Of a stretch of 64,000 nucleotides of DNA, positions 1 through 63,235 are shown piece after piece. Under the pieces are notes generated by a model that had not been told where the DNA came from, searched no databases, and saw only the letters and a list, made by a program, of their open reading frames with translations. A program made the position numbers and the translations under genes. Each line of letters begins with the position of its first letter. The first letter of the stretch is position 1. The stretch comes from Chamaelirium japonicum (Eukaryota > Streptophyta > Magnoliopsida > Liliales > Melanthiaceae), in the NCBI GenBank assembly GCA_947650365.1, contig OX393549.1, positions 96,826,014-96,890,013 on the forward strand, written 5' to 3'.

Positions 1-1395
1 ATTTGCATCGGAGTAAGCATGCAGAACCAGCGGATAGGTGGAGGGATAAAACAGCGAACGAGTGACGGTGCCGCGGAGATACCGAATAATCCGAAGGACC
101 GCTGCAAAGTGAACCGAGCGAGTAGTCTGAACGAACTAGCTGACAATACCAACGGCATGGGCAATGTCAGGCTTGGTCATGGTGAGATAAACGAGCATCC
201 CAACCAGCCGCTGGTAATGAAAGATATCCGGGAGAGGCTCACCATCTGTAGAGAGGAGCTTCAAGTTGAACTCTATGGGCGTGTTAGCAGTACGATAATC
301 AGTGAGAGCACCCTCGGCAAAAAAGCCGGAGATGTACTTCTGCTGGGAGATCAACAATCCATGAGCTGACCGGGCAATCTCAAGGCCAAGAAAGTATCGG
401 AGAGGGCCTAGATCCTTCATTTTGAACTGACTTTGGAGGTGACACTGAAGGGACACGATGGTAGCAGTGGCACTGTCATCCTCGGTGATGATCATATCAT
501 CCACATACAGAAGCAGCACAACAATACCCAGACTGGAGATGCGGGTGAACAGAGCATAGTCAGAGTGTCTCTCTACATATGACTTGTAGACACGGACATG
601 AGTGTCGAGTGTCGACATGGACACGGGAGTTAGACACGGCAACATCATAAAAGATGGATACGGAGACACGTGGGTATATATATATCAACAAAATTATGAA
701 ATTGATATAAATTAAAAATTAATATCCCTTTGGAATTCGACTCCTATACGGTCTACCATTTCCCTCTGTTCACCTGATTGGAGAAGGGAGACTCACAACC
801 TTCGGTTTAATAACATGGAGTGATTGTATCATGCCGTGTCACTGTTGACACGGGTGGACACGGGAATCCGTGTCGACACGGGTTGACACGGCTCCGAGGG
901 CTCAATTAGAGGTGTCCCCTATATCGTAGCTCTCTACAAACCCAGCTGCTAGAACTGCACTGTGGAATCGCTCAAACCAGGCCCGAGGTGCCTGTTTGAG
1001 CCCATAGATAGCCCGGCGCAGACAACAAACGTGCTCTGGAGGAACAGAAACGTCCGGAGGAGGAGCCATGTATACTTCCTTGGAGAGGTCACCGTGAAGG
1101 AACGCATTGGTGACATCAATCTGATGGAGAGGCCACCCTCGAGCAGCTGCCACAGCTAAGAGGGTGCGCACAGTAGTCATCCGAGCAACTGGAGCAAACG
1201 TCTCCTCGTAGTCAATCCCATACTCTCTGGAAGAAGTCACGAGCAACGAGGTAGGCCTTGTGTCGCTCAATGGAACCATCAAGTCGAGTCTTGACTTTGA
1301 AGATCCACTTGCAGCTGACAGAGACCACGCCAAAGGGACAAGGAACCAGATCCCATGTCTGGGTCCGCTGAAAAGCCTCAAGCTCGACTGACATA
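1..1395 (-). pseudogene. copia reverse transcriptase/RNase H region, interrupted
   Basis: The minus-strand product carries copia RT motifs: YEETFAPVARMTTVR, QIDVTNAFLHGDL, YGLKQAPRAWF, then after the insertion LLLYVDDMIIT (the YVDD active site), MKDLGPLRYFLGLE, and PDIAHAVG. From about 136 to 1 another frame continues with copia-like sequence entering RNase H (LRGTVTR, YSDA), so a frameshift lies near 136. The two RT halves, 902-1381 and 136-576, are separated by a small element at 577-929 inserted in a VERHSDYAL segment. In a live element this part would copy element RNA into cDNA in cytoplasmic particles. It cannot function here. Confidence 0.9.
577..929. mobile_element. hAT-like MITE in copia RT, GACACG subterminal repeats
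   Basis: It interrupts the copia RT reading frame cleanly. CTCTCTAC is present on both sides (569-576 and 930-937; one more base also matches). Inside both ends are clusters of GACACG/CGTGTC. The ends resemble the 15265-16044 element (CTA-GA start followed by GGACAC), but the terminal inverted repeat is weak, so the family call is inference. Confidence 0.7.
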
Positions 1396-1420
1396 ACCTG
1401 CCGCCACTCTGGGTGTAAAG

Positions 1421-3114
1421 CTACCTCACGGTACGACTGGGGCTCTTGATGGATGCGAATGGTAGTAAGGAAAGCCTGGTAAAGGTAAAGGCAATAACAG
1501 AGTAGCCACAGGAGTCAGAGGTAAAGGCAGAGTAGCCAAACCTGTCGGGAGAGTAGGCATATCTATCAGGAGGGTGATGTTCGCGCGCAGGGTGGCGCCG
1601 AACAGGGTCAGGATCCTCGACCGGAGATGAGGGAGCAGCAGCAATAGGCGAGGGAGTACCAGTGTGAACCGACTCGGGAGGAGGAGCTACAGAGCGACGA
1701 ACATAGACACGCGTGACAGGTGGTGGTGGAAGAGACGTGGGAGAGAAAGGTGGAGGTGGTGAGGGTAGTGGAGACTCAACTGAAGAAGGCATTGCCAATG
1801 GTGCGGGAGCATGATACGGAGATAAAAAGGGGATGATGAGAGGTAGTGGAGGCGTGGAGGGAAGATCCCGGGACTCCGTGGAAAAGTACGGGACATCCTC
1901 GATAAAAGAGACGTGACGAGAGATACGAATCCAGCGAGGCAAGGGATCGTAACATCGATAGCCCTTGTGCTCCCGACTGAGTCCCAAGTGAACACACATA
2001 ACCTGATTGAGCAGAGAGTTTGGTACGCTCATGTGGAGGGAGAAGAACAAAGCACGTACACCCAAAGGTGCGAAGACGGGAGTAGTCGGGAGATGTGGAG
2101 TAAAGTCGCTCATATGAGGTAACCCTAGAGAGGGTAGAGGACGGAGTGATGTTGATAAGATGAATGGCTGTCAGAACAGCCTCGGCCCAGTAGGAATGTG
2201 GAACAGAAGCAGATAGAAGTAGAGCACGCGCTGTCTCAAGGATATGGCGATGCTTGCGCTCTGTTATGCCGTTCTATTCATGGGTGTGGGGGCACGGTTG
2301 TTGGTGAATGGTGCCGTGAGTCTGAAGGATCTCACGCATCTCAGAGGAGAGGTATTCTTGGGCACAATCAGACCTAAAGGTCTTGATATGTCGACCAAAC
2401 TGGGTATGGATATAGCGGTGAATATCTGATAGACCCAGGTGCATCTAGAGTAGTCGATATAAACATAACATAAGAAACTAGAAAAGGAGGCAACCGGAGC
2501 AGGACCCCAAATGTCAGAATGCACTAAATCAAAAGGGGCAACAAATTGGGAAGCATTGGTAAAAAATGGCAGAGTCAGATGCTTTGCTAATCTGTAACCC
2601 GTACAGACAGAGAGAGGAGAGGACACAAGACCCAAAGCGCCCGAACGAAAAACGCTTTTGAGTCGATCACTGGACAAATAATCTAGCCTTCTGTGCCATA
2701 AATCAACATCAGAGGCGACTGACATAACTGACTCAATAGAAATAGGGGAAACATGGAGATGTTCCAGCTGGTAAAGTCCTGTTCTACGGCCCAGCCCAAT
2801 CCTCCGTCCTGTCAGCGAATCCTGCACAACACAAGCAGAGAAGGTAAAGTGACAGTTAGTCCAGAATCAAAGAGAGAACTGATAGAGATCATATTAATGT
2901 TAAGAAGAGGAGCATGATGGACATTGGATAGGGTTAGGCGACCAATAGAGTCTGAGGTAGAAGTGATAGATCCACATTGCGGAATAGGTACGAGAGTCCT
3001 ATCTGTAGTACGGACCTCCATATGGGCATGAGCAGGGGCACGCACAGTCTTTGAGCATAGTGGAGTCATAGGTGAGGTGATAGAAAGCACCCGAATCGAA
3101 AATCCAAGGGACAA
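1421..3114 (-). pseudogene. copia protease, GAG-pre-integrase and integrase region
   Basis: On the minus strand the protease motif FDSGA is read around 3085-3100. It is followed by the GAG-pre-integrase signature LWHRRL and by integrase segments VHSDIWGP, YVYIDYSRCTW and ERKHRHILETAR, which hold the D, D and E of the catalytic triad region. The integrase tail ([22 protein letters not shown]) and a proline-rich linker follow to about 1421. These parts lie in different frames, so several frameshifts have accumulated. Intact proteins of this kind mature the polyprotein and join cDNA ends to host DNA. This copy is a relic. Confidence 0.85.
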
Positions 3115-3259
3115 CAGTACCAGGGGTAGTGGACAGGTCGTGAGCAGTCGGGGAGCCGGCGGAGGCTAGGTGGTGAAGAAGAAAGCTCCTCGAGGTGCTG
3201 GAGATGGTTCGGCTTAGGTTGAGAAGGTGCAGTGGTAGTAGCGGGGGACGCTAGAGTCT

Positions 3260-4687
3260 CTACAGTAGCAGCAGCGCCACCAAGTGACGGAAGGAGGATT
3301 GACCACGTCCACCTTGATCTTCGGGTTGATCATCACGAGAAATAGGAGCCCAGCGTAGTGTCCTCTCATCCGGACCCAAGCGAGGGTTGCGTGGAGGACG
3401 TGTGAGACAATCACGCTTTATGTGACCGTGTTCTTTGCAGTAATGACAGAATACAGGCTCGTCGGAGAAGCCAGCCGCCAGGACGCTGTCGTATCCAGAG
3501 ACAGGTGGAGGAGGACGAGTACCCTGAGTCTGAAGGCGAGTCTCCTCATCTACCAAGGCGAGCAAGGCATCCTCTTGCCGAGGGAGTGGTTCACGGTGCA
3601 GGAGCTGAGCAGCGATGAGAGCGAAGTCTGGCCGAAGCGTTGTCAGGAACTGGTGTAGGTGGCCCTCGTCAAGGTAGCGTTGGAAATCCCTAGAGCGTGG
3701 GCAAGCACACCTCTCGGGGATCAGAGAGTCCAGCTCATGCTAGTAGGCACTCATCAGGCTGAAGAACCGGTCCCGGAGATACTCCCACATCATGCAAGTC
3801 ACAGATAAGCTGATGTTGGCGTGCACCGCCTCGCAGGAGGAACCGGTCCCGAAGATACTCCCACATCGCGCGCACTGTAGGAAGGCAACCTGTAGGAGTA
3901 AGGAGCGGACGAGCAATGAAGTCCAGGAGATAGGTCCGGATGGCCTGGTCGTGGTGACACCACGTGAGGGCAGTAGCTGCGGCTGCTGTGGCAGTAGCCG
4001 TGGAGGCGGCAGCGGCAGCAGCAAATGACTCGGCGACGGCGCGACTGGTGACCGAGGAGGAACCGGAGGAGGCATCCGGAGGCGGGTTGTCACCTGTGAT
4101 GTAACCCCAAACATTGCGACTGGAAAGCACGGTCTCGAAGGTGAGCGACCAATCAGGCCAGTCGCTGGCTGAGGTCAGCTGAAAGGTGACCGCCTTCTGC
4201 GGTGGAGAGATGGTGACGACGGAAGGCAGGAGAGGATGCCATGGCTGAGGATCAAGGGTCGAAGAGGCTGTGGGCAATGGGTTGTGGGTGACTGCAGGGG
4301 AGCTGTGGGTTGCGCGATTGGTGACCGAGAGGGTGCTGCGGGCTGTGGGTGACGGCAGGGGGGGCTGCGGGTTGTAGGTGACAACAAGGGGGGCGGCGGG
4401 TGAAGGTGGAGGCAGGGGGGCGGCGGGTGAAGGAGGGAGGCGGGGGGTCTGCGGGCTGTGGGTGATGACAGGGGAGCTGCGAGCGACGGTAGGGGGGTGC
4501 GGGTGAAGAACGGTAGGCCGGGGGGGTTGCGGGTGATGGCAGGGGGGGCTGAGGGCGACGACAAGGGGTCTACGGGTGAAGGGAGGGAGGCCGGAGAGGG
4601 GCTGTCGATCGATCGGAGCCGGAGGGAGCAACCGGAGGGGATTGGATCCGGAAGGAGGTCGTCGTCGTTGTCATTGTCGTGGAAGGT
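3260..4687 (-). pseudogene. copia gag with CCHC zinc knuckle
   Basis: The N-terminal part is a low-complexity, proline-rich stretch (about 4175-4631) followed by a copia gag segment with FQLTSASDWPDWSLTFETVL and NVWGYITGD. A zinc knuckle C-x2-C-x4-H-x4-C is encoded at 3407-3448 (CHYCKEHGHIKRDC). Gag packages element RNA. The gag core and the knuckle are in different frames, and a short block (GTGSS..., about 3770-3860) looks locally duplicated. A plausible ATG lies near 4675, just downstream of the primer-binding site on the minus strand, but the exact start is uncertain. Confidence 0.8.
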
Positions 4688-4698
4688 GAAACCTTAGA

Positions 4699-4710
4699 GC
4701 TCTGATATCA
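4699..4710 (-). promoter_or_regulatory. primer-binding site of the copia element
   Basis: The minus strand reads TGATATCAGAGC directly after the LTR end. This is one change from TGGTATCAGAGC, the usual plant initiator-Met-tRNA primer-binding site. Confidence 0.8.
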
Positions 4711-4814
4711 TGTTAGGAGATGACAGCTAGGGTTTGGAGAGAATAGAATGACATCAATACATCAGCAACCCGACCCGACTGTACATAGAACCCGACCCGG
4801 TATATACATTAACA
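4711..4814 (-). repeat. short (104-bp) LTR of the copia element
   Basis: On the minus strand it begins TGTTA and ends TAACA, a 5-bp inverted repeat with the canonical TG...CA ends, and abuts the primer-binding site. A TATATA sequence lies just inside its start. The partner LTR is outside the window, so the outer border rests on the inverted ends only. Confidence 0.7.
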
Positions 4815-5289
4815 TGGTAAAAGAAAAGATGATGTTCAATGCAACTCATGACTGGATTAATCAAGATTTATGTAGTTTTGAATATGACAAATATCATCTT
4901 TATTGGCTTTTGAATAAAATTATAAATAAATAAGTTGCTAAGTAAAGTCACTACACAACAACTAGTAGCCAAAAATTTCATAAAGTCCACCGATCATCAT
5001 CCTTGTTCTTATTTCAAGACAAAACAATTTCTCAAATTTAATTAGGCAATTCTCTGTGATACTATCAATGCGGTGCATGCCATGAATGTACTATGTCCTA
5101 GACTTTGTGCAAATGACATGATGTGATGGAAGGCCTGATTATAGGAGTGTACCTCATTAATTATTTCCAACAAACAATAAGGGAAAGTTATCAAGTCATT
5201 CCTGATCATCTTCCTTTTATCCTCACAGTTTAGTCTTTTAACCAGAACATTCAATCTTGTAGTATCTTATGGAGGATTCAGGTTGGATG
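4815..5289. other. unassigned sequence between copia and gypsy remnants
   Basis: AT-rich sequence with no recognisable gene. It may be eroded spacer of the gypsy remnant to its right, but no pol motif is readable. Confidence 0.4.
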
Positions 5290-7690
5290 TTTTTCTTCCT
5301 TTAATAGGTTTTGGCCACTAAGTGATTTGTTGACCTTTTTTCATGAAAGAATATGTATTGGCTTGGGTATTATGTTGGGCATCCACATTAAACTGCAATG
5401 ATCAGCCTAATAAGAGGTCTCAAATACTGCACCACACTTCATCTCGATAAACTGTTCCTACTGAAATTGGAACTAGGCAGTACTGTGTCACAAGAATCCC
5501 TCACCCTTGTCATCCCAGGTAACATGATTTGATCGAGTATAAGGCAATTATTTTAGCTAGAATGCTTCTATCAAGTCCACATTAATGTAATTGGCCATAC
5601 TACATCCATTGACCATAATACACGCTTCATTGATATCACATCGGAGCCTAAACAAGCGATGTCTTTGGTCTTTCATCTTGTGCCACTTTGGAGCTTTCTA
5701 TCTTCCACTTTCTGGATTGGGGTTTGTCTGTAAGACTCATGAGGGGCCGTGGGGAAGGAAGGCTTCTAAAAATGTGGATCAATTGGATGTTCATGCTAGG
5801 GGTGCAACTTGGTCCGGGTCAAACTGAGAACCGACCCGACCCGACCGCATTGGGTTGGTTTGGGTCGGTTTTCTAGTTTATAATGGGTCGGTTCCGGTTT
5901 CATTATTAGCAGACCCGATCTAAATCGGTTCGGTTATGGATCGAGGTTTGTATGACCCGACCCGTCCCGACCCGACTTTGTATTACTTAATACTTTGGTA
6001 AGATATGCATTCATCTTACCAATGGTGTTGATTCAAATACATGTTATACTGATCACTTAAATACTTCGTTTCTAATCCATCTTTAGGATAAGTAAATGAA
6101 TGGTCTTGTTGAAAAGCTTTGCAATAAATTTGTTGGAGTCACTACTATGCTTTCTTGTTTGTTTCTTGATGCAAGTGTCTGAATGTTCCATTTTTCACGA
6201 TGTCTTTATCTGAACCGTTTCCACTTTTTAGAGGCTTGGTATATTATTTTTGTTTTACTTCGTTTGATTTCGGATTGTTCAAAAAAAAGTCTTAAACCCG
6301 AACCGACCCGAACCGACCCGAACTTTTTATGGGTTGGGTTGGGTTGGTTCAATAGGTCCATGGTTTGGTTCTGGGTTAGGAAAGTTGGAACCGACCCTAG
6401 GTTGGGTTGGTTTTGGTTTGAGGCCGAACCGAACCGACTTGCACCCCTAGTTCATGCCCATGGAGTACCAAATGATGATGTTCATTCACATCTCCAATAA
6501 CTTCTATATTTGTAAGATTTTGTTCATCACCCTCAACATGTTCCTCTGTTTCGCTATCCTCCTCATGTTCATTCTCATCTATATAGTTAGGCTGCGGTTG
6601 GAATCACGTTCAGGGACACTCAACAAATTTATGACCTGATTGATTGCATGGGAAGCATTTTGGTCCAGTTTTTAGTACTCCCTTGGCTTTATCCCACCTA
6701 TTGTTCTATGTCGGGGGATGAAGTAGAAGGGGACCCATTAGGTGTTTCATTAGTTGGTGCATTACGTTTTGCTGGCTGTCTCCCAACATTATCCATAGGG
6801 CTTCTTTTAGGTTTCATTCTATTGTAGTTTACTCGCCTGCTTTTAACTTCCCTCATTATCACCTTGTTATACGCATTATCAACCCTGGTAAGCGTATGTA
6901 GGGATAGATCTTCTTGGATTTGTGGTCTCAACCCAACTACACAGCGTGACACTATCTGTTCTGGCTCTCAGTCAAATCATTCCTAGCAAGTAATTGATAA
7001 AACTCTTTAGTGTAATCATGTGCCAACCTAGAGCCTTTTCAGATTGTGCAGCAATTGAAATATCTTTTGCTTGTAGCCTGAGGAAATTTTTTTTCCCATC
7101 AATTTTCTCTTTCATCTTTTCCCATGTTCTAACTTTATCTTTACCTTTATGTTGTCTATGGGTTTGAAGTTTGAACTTGATTCCTCCACACCAAAGCATG
7201 GCTTCTCAATTTCAGACTAGTAAAATCAACCTTTATGTTCTCGGGTATCACCTTCCATGTGACGTATTGTTCTAGGCGATCAACCCACTCAAGGTTGAAT
7301 TTCTGGTTGTAGTGTTCCTTCGAAGTCATTAAGTTTGACTTTTATTCCACGATCCCAACATCGATCATTAAACCTTCTGTCATCAAACCTCTGATCATTA
7401 TTCATTATTCCGCTAAACTCATATCCTCATCATAATGATCCTGATTTCTCTCTTGATTTCTCCTACCTTCGACATTATTCCTATGCGCATGGTTAACTTG
7501 TGCTTGTGCCTGAACTCTTTGGATTTCATTGGGGGCTTCCTCAAATTTAGCCGCAAGGTGGGTCATGAGATGCGTCAAGTTGATAATGTCTTCTTAGATA
7601 CGGTTGATGGTTTGACCCTGTTGTTGGACTTGCTCACATAGCTCAAATTGACGCTATGACTCACCTTGCGGCTTAATTTGATGCAACCGG
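5290..7690 (-). mobile_element. Ty3/gypsy gag-protease remnant, split by a MITE
   Basis: On the minus strand, in shifting frames, I read a gag N-terminus near 7680-7500 (INLTHLMTHLAAKFEEAP), gag core near 7350-7200 (EWVDRLEQYVTWKVIPENIK), VVGLRPQIQEDLSLHTL at about 6900, and a zinc knuckle (KCFPCNQSGHKFVEC) at about 6610-6660. A protease-like stretch with RLFRLRCDIN and YRDEVWC lies left of the MITE. Motif order matches the gag-protease of the TR-GAG elements at 34305 and 62018. Many stops and frameshifts make it a relic; reverse transcriptase and integrase are not seen. Confidence 0.8.
5797..6449. mobile_element. hAT-like MITE with TAGGGGTGCAA ends
   Basis: It starts TAGGGGTGCAA and ends TTGCACCCCTA, and is flanked by a perfect 8-bp duplication GTTCATGC (5789-5796 and 6450-6457). 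Both subterminal regions carry many GACCCGA or GGGTTGG units. The 653-bp element has no transposase. An 8-bp duplication plus these ends is typical of non-autonomous hAT elements. It sits inside the gypsy gag-protease remnant. Confidence 0.92.
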
Positions 7691-8720
7691 TTGTGTGCGA
7701 ATGCTATTCTAACACAATCGTGAGAGTATGGTGTATTGCCCAATTAAATTTAAAAGAACAATTTGCTGATTTTAAGATGCAAATGATGAATTTCGGTTTA
7801 TTTATTATAATTTGAGCAACTTGAAATTTTAGGGTTTTCGCTTGAATAACCGACTATTTATATTTTTAATTAGAAGCCATAAGCAGTCATTCAGGTATTC
7901 AAATATTGCATTAAAGATACTTAACCACAACAATGATAAGCTTTATTAAAACATCCAGAAATAAGTCTAATCTTGGCAAATAAAAGAGGCCTAAAATAAT
8001 CAATCACGGATGATATGAGAGAAGTCCACAAAGTAGGCCCGGTAAGAAAGAAGTAGTGTCTGCCTCATGATGATCGTATAGTCAAGTACCTTGGTCAATG
8101 CACATGTGCACCGGAATCCTCGCTAAACGCTGCCTTAGATGAAGTCGCGGATAGATAGAAGATATGGATCAAAAGAGAGGCATAACAAGCTAGATGAGGG
8201 TAAAAGAGGGCCGATTCAAGTACAAATTCTGCACTTGATGGGGGAAAAGGGACTGAAAGTGCGTTGGAGGTAGATGGTGGTGGCCTAGAAGACAAAGATA
8301 ACTCTCACTGTCTAGGGTTTCTTCAAACAAAATCTGCTCTCATTCAAATCAAGTTTTGATGTTTATTTATTTGAGGGGGGGTTCCAATTTCGGCATAAGG
8401 GCCATCAGATCAAAAGGAGGGGATGAGAGATTAGGGAAGATATAGAAAATGACAAAAGGGGATGTGGAGAAGGGAAATCCACATGAAAAGGAAGAATAGG
8501 GACTGACTTCTCAAGTCCGCTGGAAAAGGCTGTACAGGAGGGTCGTATGGTGTCCGCACAATCTCCTCGTAAACCATGCCCACGTGGGAGTCCATCAAAG
8601 GGCAGCAATGGTTTGTTCATTTTTAGGCTCTTTCTTTTCATTAATTGATGATTTTAGTTAGATCCTACTGCTACTAATGAAAACACCTAATTATGATTTA
8701 ATGAGATGGCTAGCCCAAAT
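7691..8720 (-). repeat. probable LTR/leader of the gypsy remnant
   Basis: It lies directly upstream (minus strand) of the gag remnant. Its layout resembles the solo LTR at 29030-30226: a leader with an AAACCCTAG stretch, then text with the wording CATTGACCAAGG. I could not find clear TG...CA ends or a primer-binding site, so borders and identity are tentative. Confidence 0.35.
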
Positions 8721-8999
8721 CATTAAACCGGGTGCACACAATCTATGCACCATAGATAACCTAAAGTATACGTATTAATAACTTGTGATTTAGGTGTCTG
8801 ATTGACACGAATCTGGAGCCTAAAGAATGATAAACCAAAGTTCATAAATTGAAAGTATAAATTTGACGATCAACTGCATCGATATTCATGCACACCTGAA
8901 AAGAAGCTTCAATTGTCCCGATCCTTGCGTAGACGCAAAGCTTGTCTGCATCACCACGCCTCTTCGTCTTCAGTTTCACTAGTGAGGTAGAGGGTACCA

Positions 9000-9340
9000 C
9001 CTCCTCCTCGGTGCAACTGTTTTGTATTTACTCCGACCACACACGGTCCTTCTCTTTGGACTTGTATCTGGTGTATATGTTTCTGTTGCGCATCTACATC
9101 TTATGGTTGTCGACGGTGGCCTCGAGGAACTTCTTTGCGTCAGACCCTAGCAAATGAGCCAACTGTTGCTTGAGCGTTGCGATGCTACCCTTGGTTTCAT
9201 AGTTGGGAAGCTCGCAGACCACCACATTTTCCTACATTGCACTCTTGCAGCCACCGTATTTCCATCCGAGCTCATTTGACTTCGGCTTTAGAAGATCATT
9301 GTCGCCATTGTTAGAGTATGCCCACCCATGAAAGCCATCG
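9000..9340 (-). pseudogene. relic of a BED zinc-finger hAT-type transposase
   Basis: One minus-strand frame, broken by a few stops, reads NELGWKYGGC, then VVVCELPNYETKGSIATLKQ and QLAHLLGSDAKKFLEA. This matches the plant BED-finger pattern found at the N-terminus of hAT transposases (W-K-Y/H-G, C-x2-C, G-x-I-x-x-L/M-K-Q-H-L-A). The second finger cysteine appears as proline and one expected histidine as glutamine, so the finger is damaged. No catalytic or dimerisation domain was found to the left. The identification is by pattern and could be a host-derived BED gene fragment instead. Confidence 0.5.
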
Positions 9341-10912
9341 ACCGAATAAGAGGGCGGGAGGGGGTGGGTGGGGACATCGTTAGAGGAGAAAATGGATGGA
9401 TTTGGGATGAATAAGGGTTGAATTGGAGGCCTATTTATAGGCCTGAGAGAAAAAAGAGTCGTTAGAATTGTGCGACCACACATGTATTTGTGAGGTTGTC
9501 CCTGTCCGTCTGCACTTGTACTTATGCGGTTGCACAAGTCGAATGGTCCAAAATTCGTCGTTGGTTTTATGTAGCCGCATATGTGCTTCTTCGCATGTGC
9601 AGGCTACACATGATGTTTTGTTTGCCACCCGTATGCATATGCTGCGACCACACATGACAACAATGTATATGCATCATATTGACACAATTACCTCAATCTC
9701 CTTTTGCACTATAGTACAAAATCATGCCTCTTTGTTATTATTATATTCTTTTGAACTTGTGGTTCACAAAGTTTTATTATGTCATACTTCGTGGCACTTC
9801 TCCATCCTATTTCTGTTGGAACATAAGATTCAGCAATATTTATGCTGTTTGAACATATCAAAATGTGAGGTAGTCTGTAGACATCTTTCGCCCTTCTTCA
9901 TGCTAACTGGGCATATACGTGGTACTACATTAATCGTTTTCCTTGGTTTTAGAAAAGAATCCAGTTTGTCCTGTTACCCTTTCAAGTCTCGACGAGATGT
10001 TCAAGACGACCTCAGTAGTCACTGGGTTCACGTATGTTGCAAGGGACCAAGGGTGCTAGCTGTGATTAGTAACTTTGTCCATTTGTTATTTTTGCACCTC
10101 AATTGATTTTGCATCATAATTCTACTGCTCCTACATTCAGCTTTCTAATTCACGCGCTCTCTCCCTACTTTCTCTTTCGGTATATCCTCATTCTTACAAC
10201 ACTGCTTATAGTTTACATGTATTCTTCTCTTTGTGTCTTTGTTTTGTTATCATTTATCAACACTTCGGAATTCTTCAGTTTTCTGTGATGCCTTCAGTAA
10301 GAGTTTCTTTTACCCAATTGCCTAAGATTTCACTTTCTATCACTATGAACCTTATAAAATACATTCCCTAAGTGCGAGTTGCACCTCTATACCTTTTCTT
10401 CTTATACGGGCATTGTTTTGACAAACACAACCATGTGACTTCTTGAGACCCACAAGAATCGTTATTGATTTATTATGAAATTGGCGAACTTTATTGGTCT
10501 ATCTTGACTTGTCTTGTTAAGGAAAGACGTGCTTCTCTTATTGAAGCTAAGGTCTCTTATACAATTGCACCTTTTGTCAGGAGTCATAATTTACCTACGG
10601 TTTTGCCCTAAATTTTCTAGTGTGATTTTCAATTTTTTGTTATTATGATAAGTTATGATGCATAATTTGTTTTGAGCTTTGAAGTGATTTTTATTTATTT
10701 ATTTGTTTTTCTTCTATCATTTTCCTTTGAAGAAGTTCCACTCTCTTATACAGTCTCTAATGGGTTTGAAATGTTGGGGGATGTACTCCTCTTGGAATCT
10801 CTTTCAACATGACGATATAGTACTTGGTTTGTCTTAACGTTGTTTATTCCTTTTTGATCCTCTTTAGTTGACTGGATGATTTAGTGACTGATATGATGCT
10901 AACAATTTTTAG
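9341..10912. other. no gene recognised
   Basis: AT-rich sequence. It should precede the NRPC2 exon at 10913, but I found no exon coding the conserved segment expected just upstream (the PGGYF...KGTEK region). A 212-codon open frame at 9468-10106 has no recognisable content and atypical composition. Confidence 0.5.
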
Positions 10913-61856
<50,944 letters not shown>

Positions 61857-62017
61857 GTAAGTTCGAGAAACCTTCAATTATTTTTACTTAATAGAGTCCC
61901 AGTAATAACTTACTATTTTTAGTTTATTTTTGTTTGATTTCATATCCCATTATTTTGGGTTTCCTTCAATTCATTTTCAATTGGGGATTGCCACCACCTC
62001 TTCCTTTAGGGGGAAAC

Positions 62018-63220
62018 TGATGCAGACGAGCCTACTACGTGCAGTTTTTCTACAGCTGATGGCGTATTTTCATCCGCGCCGGAGATCCAGGAACCCGATC
62101 GTCGATCCGTCTGCATCAGTGGAAAGATCAATTGAAGATCTACAGTTTTGGTTTTTATTTTGTTTCGATCCGACCAACGGATCTTTAGTTATTTACATTT
62201 GTATTTCTGGTTTGGGTAGGTGCGAGCCATGTTCGCATCCGGTTCGAGCCACAGTGCCGAACTGACTCGTTTCTGTGTTTACTTTTTAGCCGTAGGATCT
62301 TAAGTTAGGATAGATCTCAATGGATGAGATTCAAAGGAGAATTAAAAACCCAAAACCCTAACCTAAAATCCTACCCGACCGACCCTCTCTCTCTCTCTCC
62401 CGCGGACACCCCCGATCCCCTCTCTCTCACCCGCGCGTCTCTCTCTCTCTCTCTCTACCCGACCGGCCCCTCTCTCTCTTTCTTTCCTTTTGTGCTTTGT
62501 GCTTTCATCTCCTATAAGTTCTAAAAACCCTAATTGAGAGGAGAGATGAATTGAATTGAAACCCTAACAACGGAGAAGCGGATCGCTTGCTCGGTGTATC
62601 TCTTCCGACGAAATCCTCTTTGCTTCTAGTCTATTCTTCCTTCCGCAAGCTTCTATCCCGTCGCCTCGCACTTCGTCTACGGCTTCACGGAAGATCGACG
62701 TGGAGTTTCTTCGTCTTCAAAGATCCGTCGTCTCGGCTTCTTCACCCCGTCTTCTGAGCCACGCCTCCCCTTCCGCGCCATTCATCTGCAACATCGGAGC
62801 ATCGGAAAGCTGCCGGCATTGACCAACGCACGGTTTGGATTATCCTCTGATCTTTTCATGTGATATTTTCTTTCCCGCAACCGGCCTTATTGCTGATTTC
62901 ATCTTAGGATTCCCGATATTTTATTTTTCCTGAGGATCTCATCCATTAGGGTTTGTCGTTAGATCCTTGATTGTTCTATGAAACTTTGGCTTATTATTTG
63001 AGATTGTGTTATGCATTATTGCTGGAATTCAGTTATAACAATCTAAAGTTATTGTTCTTCTTGTCAGTTTATTGATTTCATTAACTTAAATCTGATTGGG
63101 ATTGAATGGGTGATGAACCATGATAATAGGCTTTGCTGAAATCTGATTTTTATATGCTGAAATCTGATCTAATGTTTTAAAGTCTGCACTTGGACTTGTG
63201 TAAGCATACACATCCCATCA
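62018..63220 (+). repeat. 5' LTR of the second TR-GAG element
   Basis: TG...CA ends. Collinear with but clearly diverged from the 34305 LTR, so it is an older or different subfamily member. TATA-like TATAAG at 62513-62518. Confidence 0.9.
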
Positions 63221-63223
63221 AGT

Positions 63224-63235
63224 TGGTATCAGAGC
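63224..63235 (+). promoter_or_regulatory. primer-binding site (initiator Met tRNA)
   Basis: TGGTATCAGAGC three bases after the LTR, identical to the 35505 site. Confidence 0.92.

Larger units (their letters stand above)
1..4814 (-). mobile_element. Ty1/copia LTR retrotransposon, partial (3' part runs off the window)
   Basis: Read on the minus strand the order is LTR (4711-4814), primer-binding site, gag with CCHC knuckle, protease (DSGA), GAG-pre-integrase, integrase, reverse transcriptase and start of RNase H. Integrase before RT is the copia order. The frame is broken in several places and RT is split by a 353-bp insertion, so the copy is dead. RNase H and the 3' LTR lie beyond position 1. 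Order and motifs are seen directly; family assignment is established knowledge. Confidence 0.93.

Noticed and set aside
9468-10106. 212-codon open frame on the + strand
   Set aside because: No start context, domain or conserved motif; composition is like the surrounding non-coding DNA.
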